Assembly (NCBI GenBank): GCA_013397435.1
Contig: VZRG01000159.1
Coordinates: 768,816 to 832,815, forward strand
DNA: 64,000 nucleotides
Direction of reading: 5' to 3'
Source: Erythrocercus mccallii
Taxonomy: Eukaryota > Chordata > Aves > Passeriformes > Dicruridae
Shown here: positions 1 through 13,000 of the stretch, in pieces
Numbering within the stretch: position 1 is the first letter of the stretch
Layout: each line of letters begins with the position of its first letter
Notes under the pieces: model-generated
Told to the model about the DNA's origin: nothing
What the model saw: only the letters and a program-made list of their open reading frames with translations
The model's database searches: none
Translations under genes and position numbers: made by a program

Positions 1-854
1 TCTTCACGTTGTTCTTCACATGGATCTCCTTCTAACATGATCTCCAATTCTTGCCCAACTGGTACCTTTATGAATTCTTAGCTGTGCTATACGTATGAGC
101 TGAATAATATGACTCCAAATAAGTACAAGTCTGTGTGATACTTATTATTGTTAGGGAGAGGCCCCCTGAAGCATTAGTATTCTTAGTTGCTTCAATAGTG
201 GAAATAAAGAGGAGGAGGAGGAGACTTCAAAAAAACTAGAGCCAACAGGACCTCCTCAGGATGGGTGGCCTCTGTGAGCTAGCTGGATTACAGTTAGTTC
301 GATAAGCAAAATCGGGATCAAGTTCTAATCAAGATTAGTGCTGTCCAAGCACGGTAAGAAGTTGCCCTTTAGAAAGAACACACTGTTGAAATTATGATAT
401 ATACAATGAGAATGAGGAGAGAAAGTAGCATGACATTAGCTAATGTATACTACCTTGTGATGCTGTTAAATATCTAACTCAGAATCATGATCAAGAGCAA
501 TCATTGTATTAGAGATGAAATGTAAAATCTGACAGTCACGATTTATAACATCACTGCAGTCAGTGAGTTTTACTCACTATGCAGCCCAGGAGCACTGTTA
601 TTCTGATATGGCAATGGCTACCAAAAAAAAAAAAATCACATTTACAGAAAAATATGCAGGAGTCCCTTAAAAACGTACACTTCTAATTAGCAAATGAAAA
701 TCAACTTTCAAACAAAATCCAAAATAAATCAAAACCCATATAACATTAAAAGTACTTTAGCATTGCACTTTTAAATAGCTACACTGACATCTACATTCAA
801 GGATAATATTATTGCTAATACTCACAAATAAATTCATAAAAGTTACATCCTTAC
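1..854 (-). other. XPO4: XPO4 intron 14 (5' part only)
   Basis: AT-rich intron sequence after the GTAAGG donor of exon 14. It contains a short GAG-rich run near 210-223 and a 13-A run near 623-635. I see no coding exon, RNA gene or recognisable repeat. Confidence 0.85.
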
Positions 855-1014
855 CTGATCATACAATTTTTCATCTACTAGGAGGTAAGTCTTTGCCCAG
901 CGCTTGAGGAACCATACAATATCTTTGCCCATCTGGGGACTCAGGAGGTGTGTGAGATTTGCCCTTATTGCTCTAGATTCTACTTCTGACACTCTTAAAA
1001 TAGCAGATAACAAC
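855..1014 (-). CDS. XPO4: XPO4 exon 14, residues 610-663 (last exon in window)
   Basis: The exon encodes LLSAILRVSEVESRAIRANL, then THLLSPQMGKDIVWFLKRWA and KTYLLVDEKLYDQ, the central exportin-4 region. The acceptor is AATCTGCAG and the donor GTAAGG; it leaves in phase 0. The next expected segment (starting ISLPFSTAF in my recollection of the protein) was not found between here and position 1, so later exons lie outside the window. Confidence 0.96.
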
Positions 1015-4000
1015 CTGCAGATTTAAAATACAAGGAGGATGCTGAGAGTGGTTTTTGGAGAAGCAACGGGACTACCAAAGCCACGTTCATTTTTCACAAA
1101 ATGTGACAGAAGGATTAGGACAATACAAAGCACTTCAACTCTAATGAAGTAAAAAGCACCTGAATTTATTGTTTTTGAAATGCAAGATGAGAGAGAATAG
1201 AGCAAATATCCTCCAAAAAGTACGAATTATGCTTTAAAAGATAGGATTTAACAGTAATTTTGACATCAAAATTACTGCAGCAAAGAATCCCCACATGCAT
1301 CATGACAAATGGACTACTTTGGAGTGCCTGAAAAGCTGCTTTGAAAAATAGCTTTTTCTTTCCTTGTACCATAAAGTTTAGCGACCAAATTGGTTCTAAT
1401 TGTGCAGCATTTGCAGCATGACACATACCAAAAAACAAATACAGGAATGACCACTTATTTTTCTCTTGTTCATGACTGCTGGGAAATAGTCTGAAATAGT
1501 AAATCATGAGGTGATTGCATTAATACAATCAGTCCATAAAACTGCATTAAATACTAGCTTTTGTAGTACATCAACTGAATTTCGTAAGAATGTGATCATA
1601 CACAAGAAATTTAGGAGCTCACAGTGGCCTATTTCTTGAAGACATTTCAGAGTTATTGCCAAAGGGCCTCAAATCTCTCTTTATTTTGATCTGGTTTTAT
1701 TCCCACCACTGAGACACTGCATCAAGAAATCCTCTTTGTGGCCACTTCTTGAAGTGGCCAATAATATAAGTGAGCCGTATTCAACCTTCTAAACACAAGG
1801 CACATATATCATTGCTAAAGAACATCCATTTTTTCTACCTTCTTCCCAGAAGAAAACATTCAAAGAACACGACAACTAATCATGTCAACTAAGAGTGGAA
1901 TGCAATCTTCTGAAGTGTGAGGATTCAAATTGAGGAGTCCTTTGTGAGCATCAGCCTTCTTGCACAAAGGGAAGGGAAATCTCTCCTGCTTCTTCTATAG
2001 GCTGACAGTGATATGTGTACATAACTGACAACAATTCCTCATGCTCTGAGGATCAATTTTGCTGCTACTGCCAAGCTTGGGCAGTAACCCATATTCAAAG
2101 TAGAGAAACTCACTGATGTTCTGGAAAGCATTTGCTTAAGCTGTGTATGTGCTGAATGAATGTTAACATACATATTATCTAAAGATTTTCACCTGCCAAC
2201 TTTTTTTACTTCAGTAGTTTTAAGGATTTTCTGTAAAAAATCAATCAAAGATGGGTTTTCAGTAGAAATCTAAAAAACATTTCTGTATATTTCCAATCTC
2301 TGGCTCATGATGTCTGTTAAGACTATCAGGTCAATCTTTCCTTTTTCAATGTTTACTTGCTTTCCACATTCACAGAAATCTACTCACATTCTAGTTTTTT
2401 TTTTCTCTGAAAAACATTTAACACACTTAATAGTACAGGATGCATCCTTACCTAATTACAGAATCAGTTCTGTTGTACCCTGGGATGGAAGAGGCCTTTT
2501 CTCCTGGAGATCCCAGAATCTGAAGTGTTGTATTGATGTCAACCTCAGCTGAATGTTTAATGGAATATTCCATTACTTCTGGAGGTATTAGTGGAGTCTC
2601 TCCCTGAGTATCATTAGCCAAGAGGTAGCCTTACATTAAAAAAGAAAGAGTGATCACAACTTTCTATCCTAGGTTAACTTATGGCTTTCTGATTAAAGAA
2701 TCCATAGGCTTAATTGCAGACGTCACACCAGAATCAAGTGTTTATACAGACTGCTTGACTAACACCGCTTAAATGCATACAAGTTCATTAGAATCCTTAA
2801 AGCCATTCAGTAGGAAAAAACCTAAAGTGACAAGAAATCAAGACTGGAAAAAGAAACCACCAATTTAAAAACCAATAAAAAGATACAAGTTTTGCTTCGT
2901 GTAAAAGTGCTACAATCAATTCATCTGTCTGGGAAAGGGACAAAACAACATTTTGTTGTCTTTTTTCTTCTTCTACTATGTGGTAAAAAAGCCTGGTTTT
3001 ACAGCTTCCCCAATGAGTCTGTATCATTTGGGACTTCTGTTTTGCTAACATGTCAAATCTGTCAGTCTTTCAGACCTCAAGTACATGTGCTGTAACACAG
3101 TTTTCCTCACCTAGCAACTGCAGATCAGATGAAGCATGGGTTTTCATACAATACTCTGGTATCTAGATAACATTAATTCCAGCTTTACTGTAGTTTTCAA
3201 TATCTGATCTCATAATAATTTGTAAGCTACAAACTCCATCTCAGTGTTACAAATATATTATAAATACATTCATGTCATCATCTGAGAGCAACTGAAACAC
3301 CAGATCTTCAAAAAGTCCCACAAATATTTCATACATTACACATTTCTCCAAGCAAAATACATACTTAGTTGTTACTAGGTTTGCAAACTTAAGTAAAATA
3401 TCACCGTCTAAAAATCAAAACCAAAAAGGCCCTAAATTCAAGAGGCTCGAAATTTAGAGCAAAGAGGCTCTAAATTCCCCGAAACATAACAAAATAGCAG
3501 GTCATGGATCTTCAGCACTGAGAAGGTCTAGAACTTACATGATTCTCTGTCACCCTGATCTCATGTTGGTTCCCTTATTAAGTCACGTGCACCCAGCCAA
3601 CACCACTGATACCACGAACAGACTAATTTCTTGAGTAGGTTGACTGATATCAACTCAAAAAATCAATAACAAAATTAGTTGCAGAAATTTCCAACGGACA
3701 CGGATGAAACCTTTACATGAGGTAATTATTACAGATAATATTCCTGTTATTCAAGGCAGATGATAACAAGACAAGGACTTCGCAAGTCCTGTATGTAAGA
3801 CTAAATCATTGTAAGGGATAAAATGTACAGCCAATCAAGAGTAGTTGATACACAGGGATTTTTTTTTTTCCTGAGGTGTTACAGCTACAATAAGACTACC
3901 AGAACAAGTACTATTTAAAGCTGTTCACTAACCTGTGACTAAAATAAGCCAATGAATATCCTCATACAGGTCATCAAGCACTTTATTGTCAATTGAACCT

Positions 4001-7000
4001 GATGTTGGTGAGGCAAGTAACTGCTGCTGATGTCTTTGCAACTGTCCATGGAGCCTTGTCACTCGGTCTTCTAACAAACTGTGGACAAATAAAGTAGCTT
4101 CACTGTTTTTAAACTGTTTTGGCAAAGTTAGGCTTTTCCTATGTGACAACTTTACTGATTTGCATTCATGCCTTTTTTTATGTACTTACCTTGTGAGAAG
4201 AGGTATGCAGTGTTCTGCAGCAATCCTCCCCAGCATGCCTACGCTGGCCAACTGGTCACAGAACTGGTCTCTGTCATCTTCCTGCAGCTCACTTATTTCC
4301 TCTTCTTCCCGAGAGGCCACACCATTGGCAGTCTTTGGTTATTTCAACAAAATTAGAAGCAAACAGTTAGGGTCATGCTTGTTAAATTCACTATCACCAC
4401 AATTTTCTGCATTATTTTGGCTCTTTCTTGCAAAGTAATTTGCATGTATGAACAACAGACTTCTACTAAATTAGGCACAGAAGAGTTAAACAGAGTCAAC
4501 ATTGGTTCATATTGTTTCAAAAACAGCATTTCACAAACTCACTACCAAAATGCCACATTTAGTTCATCTGTTGACATTTTGATAGTTCTCAGTTGTCTGA
4601 GATCTTACATAAATCACATAATAGGCAGTATTTTTCATGATGAATTGAATGTTAGCCCTTTCATCAGAAGTTTTCCCTAACTTACTGTTTGAGGGGAAAC
4701 AGTAGTTTAAAAAGTACTACTAAATTTAAAAAAAAGTACATTAAAAGTAAATGCTATAAACTCAGAAAACAGCAGACTAATAATCTTGATGATCTCAGTT
4801 TTATTTCTTGCTGATGCAGGAGTTGCACTGTTCAATTCCTCAAAGCTTATCTTGGTTGCATGATAAAACTATTAAAATGATAATCAGATCTTATTCCTTG
4901 AAGAGATGAACCATGATATGCAGAAACCAAATATTAATATTAAAATTGTTTCTTTCTTATCTCTTAATCATAAAATTTATGCAAGTAACAAAGTAAAATA
5001 CAAGAGGCGGAGAAAGCCATCAGTCTGACTTGTCTCTATAGAGGCCCTGGAAAACTGAATCCACACACATCTCTCTTATGCAAAGTGCTTTTAACTCATC
5101 TATTCTTCATGTAACCCAGCAAATCATTCTCTTTTGGCAACTTCAAAGTTGCAGCTGTTTACTGAAGGGTGAGCCTCTGCTCTCAAAGCAGAGACTGAAA
5201 GTTCCTGTTACTGCTTTGATATAGAACAAGAAGCATTCTAAAATGCCAGCTGTGGCTTTTAAAGGTTACCCATGGGATAAATGACTTATCTCACAGAATG
5301 ACATGAATCAACCTGTGCACATAAGTTATGTCAAGACTGCCTGATATGAATTCAAAGCTCTCTTGTGAAATATTTCTCTCACTTTTGGCACTGTTATTGC
5401 CATCTGTTACATATTGAGATAGCAGAATTATGTTTTACATAGTGCTTTTCAGAATGAGGTATCTCTTGAGATCTTCGCACAGCATCAAATTGAAGAGAGA
5501 TTTCATACAGTTATTGAATTGAATCTATGCAATAACTAATTCATCCAACATCTACATCCAACTTTCTGTAAAAGAATCTATTTTAGTAAGATCCAGATTC
5601 CTGGCAAATAGACTCATCATCTATCTTTCTCAATGGCTCAAAAGATACTTGATGTAATATTAAATTTTCTCTAGACAGTCAGTGGTTCAAAAATTCAACT
5701 GAGAATTTATTTTATCCAAAAGGAGCACATGATATTCCATGTTTCTTCTACTTTGAGCACAGTCAGTCTACATTTTTTCAGATATTTATGCATGTCAGGT
5801 ATATTTTGAAGACAATGCATGGGAGGCAACAATCATAAAAAAGGCCCCCAAATTTCACTGAGAATTTTAACTAGAATTCTAATCCAGAAGGAAGGCAAAA
5901 ATTTTAGTCACTGTATCTTTAGAAAGAACAAGATACACATTGATTTGAGTTACAGGTTTACTTTTTTTTTTAAAGTGATTTCCGACTGTGCATTCTTTTA
6001 GTTCCTCTCCAGAATGAGAGAAATGGACTGGGAAATCACAACTGGGTAACAAGTTCAGCAATTTTTTTCATTTCCAAAGTCACAAATGGCAATTCTATAC
6101 TAGCTGCCTTGAGCTACATAATATACACACACCAAAAGACATGGGCTAGTTACTGTATGTTATCATCGAAAACTACTACAATGAAGGCTTACCAAATTCC
6201 TTGTGCCATCAGGAGCAGCTAGATGGCACTGAATGTAGGAATTAAAGACTTGAACAGCATGTTGGGTAAAGAAACCTTTATGGAAATGTTTGTCATCTTG
6301 GACCAAAGTAAGCCAAGATTCCAGCAATTTATCGTATGCCTCCATATATACCATGTCATCTTTGTCAAGCTGTAAGAGATGAAAAAAAAAACAAACCAAC
6401 AAATAAAAAATCTTATTACTAAGCTAAACCAGAAGAACATTCTTATATTTATCATTATTTTACAGATGTTCCTCTATGTTGAAACAAACAAAAAACAGAA
6501 TCTAAGGATAGGTAAGAAAATATCAGAATGAACTGAAGCAACACATTGAAAAGGTCACTGCAGCTTTCATGCCTGCTAGGCTTTAAAAACCTGTCAATGT
6601 GTTTAGCTATTTCTCTTCATCTGACGTTGCATATAGATATATAGGTATTCCACTATCTCTGAATTAAAGACAGAGAAAAAACAATGATTCCAGAGGAAAT
6701 CACTACAAGATTGCAAGTGTTCAAGAAACCTTATTACAGGTAGCCAGTTTTGATGATGAATCACAACTTCTCCTTCTATGAACAAACCAAAACCCAGTAA
6801 TAAGCCTGCAGCTATAATTACTTAGTGCATTTCAGCTGATGCTTCCTGTTTTTAATTTTTCATGTGCTTCTATATAATACAAAAGTTACAAAAGGAAATA
6901 ACTTCTCTGAAAAACAAAGTCCTGAGTTGTAGGCAAACTAAAGAATCCAGAGAGCAAAGTGGCCATTTCTTTTAAAAAGGATTTTAATGTAACTATCAAC

Positions 7001-10000
7001 TTTTTGTTTTGATGCAAAAATTGAATGTTTGTAAGTACATCTGACTTCAAAAAACCTCCTCGTGACTGTAGAGATAAACAACCTACTAAGATGTTGTCTT
7101 CTCAAGTTTTAACCAACAGGATGGCTCACAGAAGTTACTCTGAGATAGCAGAGGTTAATAAAATGGTTCAGTGATGAAGTAAAGAGATATTAAGGCCTTA
7201 ATCATGGTCCAGACACAAGAATTCCTGACTTCCAGTGAAGTTACAAACACGTTTGGATGAACAGGCAAGGAAAAGAAAACACTGGCTGGATGACTGATTA
7301 AGAGGAAAAACTGATATCACATTGGAGGCATTCCAAGATAGCTTCACAGCATCCTTTTGTAACTGCAAAGTTGTCATATTTTCAGAAGTTAAAATATGGG
7401 ACATACTGATGCAATTGTGAAAACAAAACCTGAAGATGACAAGGAGAGAGGCAAAATTGTATTCAACACTAACATAAGTCATAAATTTAGGAAGGACATC
7501 ACGACATGTTTTTTAAAAACTTAGCTAAAGGACACATGAATTTATAGACAGTCATTCAGTCCTGAAGTATTTTGACATGTATGTAATATATTTACATCTA
7601 TAACTTATATATATGACTTCTAATAATTTTTAATAATTGAGAGCATAAACAAACAGGCATGTTTTCATGAATAACAAAATACTCTCAAGTATAGCCAATC
7701 CATTTATTTGAAAAGGTAATAAAAAAGTTAATGCCATGAAGAAAAATTATTTCATCACTTAGAGATATTCTCATAAGCAATCTAGGACTAATAAGAGCCT
7801 CCATAAAACAAATGCCTAAACAGTAGAAAGATTTTATCCATATTGAACCAATCTGGTCCCAAAGAAACCCTACTAAAACATTCCAATCCTTATTTCAGAT
7901 AAAGTGCCATGCTGTAGACTGGGAGCTGAATCACTCTGATGGATCAAAACTCAGATCTTCAGGAGAGGCAAGATAAACCCAGTAAATTTAAAGCAAAAAA
8001 AAAATTCCTCTTAATTTCCTCTATTAGAAACAAAAAGAAATTTGGTCCTTCCTCCTTCCTAGTTTGCTGACCCTTTCAAAAAAGAACACTTTGAAAGTTT
8101 GTCAAGCAGCAACAAGCTGCAAAGAGTCGGAAGCTCAGCAAATGGGACCAAATTCAGAATGACCTCTGCTATCACATGATACTGGAAAAAATACCATTAA
8201 GCAGGAACAGTACATTAATATTAGTTTTGAGAAAAATAAGCCTTTGATATAATTTTTATTGGTATTTTCATCTAACATCCTGTTTATACTCTTCACTAAT
8301 TCAGGTGGACTATTTGATTCCACTTCTGCATAAGTATTAAGTGTTGAGAAAGGCAGAGCATAGCTGGGGGTGAGCATCCTCTCTCACACCCAGTGCCATT
8401 AAGGGAAGGGATTATTGGTCCACCTTGCCCCATAAACTAACCCTCAGCACTTCTTACTGCCCTCCCTCCACCAGTGTGGCTGGTTGAGGCAAATATTTCA
8501 ACTTCCTTCAGCTGATCTCCCCAGCCCAAAATAGCAGGTTAATGTGAAACAGCATTCAAACATAATGCTTGGATTGTGGGGGTTTTGTGGTTGAAAATCA
8601 GTACTAGATGCTTTGAAGTGGTTTGCAGATTTTGATTCAGGATCTCCATATTTTGACAGTTTTCATAGCAGGTCTTCAGCTAAGCAGATTCCTTGTGCCT
8701 GATGGGGTTTCTGTCATGTTCACATGGTATGTGTTCTGCTGCCATATGAAGTAGCAGAAATACGGAGAAAACAGTTTTACTAACCAGGAAAGTTTAAGGA
8801 GGTACACCTGCCTGCATTCTGCTGCATTTCATACTTCTGAAAAGCTCCAGCAATATTATCTGAGGATTCTACTGAGCCCAACATACATGGTATTTTATCT
8901 GTCAGAAAGCTCTTAAGTACAGATAACACATGAGCTTGCAAAAAGTATCACTGCATGCATTCTAAAAGAAACTTGGGGAACACATTAGCCACGGCCAGGA
9001 CATTCCTAAACCAAAAGACTGTTTTCAGGGATGCAAAGTAGTATTTCTACAGGCACAGCACACAGTATCATTGCACCAGATAGTGGTACAAGCTAGTGTA
9101 AGCTCCTGCTGAGAGACTGTTTTAAATGGCATAATGTTAAGCACTCTTTTCATTAAATGTGACTGCATATTCTTGTTCTCAAGTAACAAGATGCTACCTG
9201 AGGAAACAACATTCCTTTAGTTCCTTTGAATTTAAATGATAGCTGCCTATGGTTTTGATGAATCTTATAAAGGTTTTAGGAGCATTTCTAAATTGGTGAA
9301 TGTCGGAATATGTAGTCAATATTCTACTAGAAAATCTCAAAAGCACACAAATTTTGACCAATGAGGTTTGGAAAGGAGCTTTATTTTAGATTCTAAATTT
9401 AAACACCAATTTTTTCATTAATACATGAAAAAAAATGAAAAGTTTAAGTGACCACTGGGCCAAATATAAAACATTTTAACCTTGCAGAGAAGACATGATC
9501 TAATGTTCTGCAATGAATGCTAGTTAATACACCTGTGCTCTCTGGTAAAGAAACATGTCCAACAACTTTGCAAGTAAATACTTCTATAATTATTTTCGAA
9601 CTCACTCTGTCACTACACCAAATTGTCAAAACAAAGAAAACCATCCTTTCTCATGATAGTCAGGAAATATTGGTTAGTATCTTGATAGTCTCGTTTAAAA
9701 TCTACAGCCACTGCACGTAAATAGCTGAAGTGCAAGATTATTCTCCTTAATTCTTATGTAATTTTCTTAAACTATGTGTCCTTGGTAGTTTTTATTTTTA
9801 AGGCAATTTTTAGGAGCAGAATACCTGGGCTACACCAACTGTTCTTTAATGTTACAACCAAAGTTTGAAAGAAAAAAATCCACTTAATTCCTGTGCTAGA
9901 TTTGTATACACAATTACCATTTGAACTGTGTCAACAATGAAAGTGTGATCTGAACAGCTTAGATGTATGATGTTAACAACAGATCTTAATGGCTACACTC

Positions 10001-13000
10001 AAAACACAAACTCCTGACTCAGAACTCTAGGCAGCAGTTAAGTTTCAGTCTGTCCATATGTTCAAGCAGTCATTTTAAACTTTCAGGACTGCAGCTTGTT
10101 CACTACCTACAACAGCAAGTCAGCAATACTTTAAGACTTTAATATTTTTAATTAAGCCATTCACTTAAATTAAGATGCACTTCAAATCAAAATCAAGTCT
10201 GAAAGATGCACACAGTGTGTAATTATGTTCATTACATTGCATGAAATAAAAAGAAATCCTTTCATATGTGATTTCAGAAATATCTAGGACAAAACCACTG
10301 AATTCACTACAGTTATTAACAAAATAGCCAAATTCTCATGTCACTTATGCTTATCACAAATAGAAGTGAAAAAGACTACCCGCTTTTTTGAGAGCAGCTA
10401 CTTACCACTTCTTCCAAGGCAGCGCTTCTTCCAAAGGAACAGGTGAGGTGTGCGAGGCAGTTAACAAATGAAGAGAAAAGTTCATTTGGAATGGCCGTTA
10501 AAATATTGCGAGGAAATACAGTTATCAGATTGCTGATAATACTGGAAATTCCCACTGCTTCAGAGTCTTCTATTTCAATTCTATAGATAGAAATAGCAGT
10601 TTTTTGCCATTAAGAAATTTGCTAAAAGGGAATTGGTTCTGTTGATACATTTTTAATCAATAAATCTATTTCATAATAAGCACCACCTACTTTAATCTGC
10701 CCTTTTTCAATTTAAGCAATCCAACAGTAAGCACAAATTGTATCCAGAAATAAGCAAGCCATACCACTTCTCCACACAGATATGCTACCATCCAAACTAA
10801 AGATAAAAAGATGCCATCTAAATTTAGAGAGCAGGCATACATACCCATTGATAGTATTCAGTAATCCCTCAATGAAGTGTGCCAGGTAATCAACTTGTGA
10901 ACCTTCATCAGGAAAGACTGGCCCGTGCAAAGATGCCAGCTGTGCCAGGCACTGTAATGAATCTTGGGCCATATCTGTATCTTCTCTGATTTTTCGATGT
11001 ACCTTTCGGGAAATGAGGTAGTTAATAATACATGAAAACAGGGTGTTCTTACAACAGTCACATGGCTCTCGATCCAAAAGAGCACACACCAAAAAAAGCT
11101 TACTATAACTTCCACTCAGTCTGAAATACAAGAGTTTCTGCAACTCCCTAAAGGATAGTAAGTGTCAAGATCGTGACTCAGCTCACACAATCTCAAGCCT
11201 TGAATTAACTCACTGAAACTAACATTTAGTTAAGGCTCACCTACATGTTGAAAATTGAACTGTCTATTGAATGTTATGTCTTAAAGAGAGAAACAGATGC
11301 CAGCCAGTCAGACATGCTGCTCCTTCTAAAAACAGCAATAATGACAGTCATCTCTATTATGCTAACTATGCCTAGGCTATAGAGTCTTGCTAAAGTTAGT
11401 CAACAAGTTCAATCAAGATTATATAGATGCTTCTTTAGCAGAGGTAAACACTGAAGACATACAAAAATGAATGCATCACTTCCTTGGCAACACCCTTATA
11501 TTATACAAGGCCAACAGTAATCTTCCTGCATTTCTGCAAAGTGTTATGTCATTATTTCTGTTGTTGAGATTTTCTAGGTTTGAATCTTACTACTTCAGTA
11601 AACATATTCTCACATACTCATTTTCATCAGTCAAGTACAGACTTAAAAAACTTTTTAAGCCTGTACCTATTTTTTCACAGAAAATTTATTGAGTAAATAA
11701 ATGAATATAGAGTAGCCTTTTCACCCAGAAGCGAAATTTAGCTAAATGATTTAAGCAATATTATACCAAAAAGTACAGTTAAAACACTAACCATTTTTCT
11801 GTGGTGTTACAGTTGCAAGTTCACCCAACTCACTAGTTGGATTAGTTGCACAGTTAATCCCTGAAAGATCAAACTAGCAGGAGAAACAAACCCTGCAGCA
11901 GAAACATGCCTCCTAATATATGTCCCACATGAGGCTGAGATTAGAAACGAAGGCTCTCTCTAACACAGCAGTCCTGCCATCTTTTGCAAGGTTATAAAAA
12001 TTTCTCAGATCAGATCAGATAAATAAATAAAAATTACTACCATTTACTTACATTACTGCAAATAGCAAACTACTACTGCAAGCCTCAACCACTGCAAATA
12101 AGGAATCTAAAACCAGAACTGACAGCATACTGCCCTGGCTAACATTCATTCAAAAAAAAAATAAAATACAGGCGAGCTGTAGTTACTAGTAAGTAAAATG
12201 CAACCGTATTAAAACAAATTTGCATATTATTAAAAATATTTTTCTTATCACAAACAAGTAATTGTAAACCAATCAAGGAAACAGATATGCAACTCTGACA
12301 ACTTCATACTATTAAACGAAGAAGGGTTAACATGTAAGCCAAAAAGTTATTTGCATGTGGAGGTTCACAGCTGACAGTAGCAACTGTCTGGATAGTCTAG
12401 ACAGCTGTTCAGATTGTGTATAGCTGCTGAGAGTTCTGCCACTGATTTTTCACCTTTTGAAAACTGCTGGATAAAGTTGCAATAAAAAAAAAAAATTCTT
12501 GAAAATACTATCAAGTAAGGACATGTATCCAAACACATACTGTCAAGCAGCACTGGAGAGTTACATTTACATTGTCTTATAACAACTTTGTCCAAGTTTT
12601 GAGCATATTTCTCTGCTTTGCAAAAATGAAAAAAAGCCTGAGAATGCTGAATTCTCAGATCCCAAGAGACGTAACCTAAGTCAAATTGCATAGCGAATGA
12701 ATTTATAAGCCAATATATGTTGCTGCTGCAGTAAGTCCTAGCTGAGCAAAGATTACAAACTTCTCCCAACAGTTGTAAAAACAAAACAAGTTCTGTCCAT
12801 TTTTAACACTGTGGGGCTTTTAAGTTACAGAAATTGAGTGATACATTCTCCTCTCCCAACACTACCTCTTCCTTATCCCTTCTAACTTATTCTAACTTCT
12901 GTGGATTTCCCTTGTGATGAGAAAAGGGATGCAGAATTCTGCATGCCTAAAGTGGCTAGAAAACTACAACTACATTACTTATTTTCAGCTGTTCTGTCAA

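Noticed and set aside
10712..11143. 143-codon minus-strand frame as a single exon
   Set aside because: Only 10845-11002 matches exportin-4; both ends are intron reading through splice sites.
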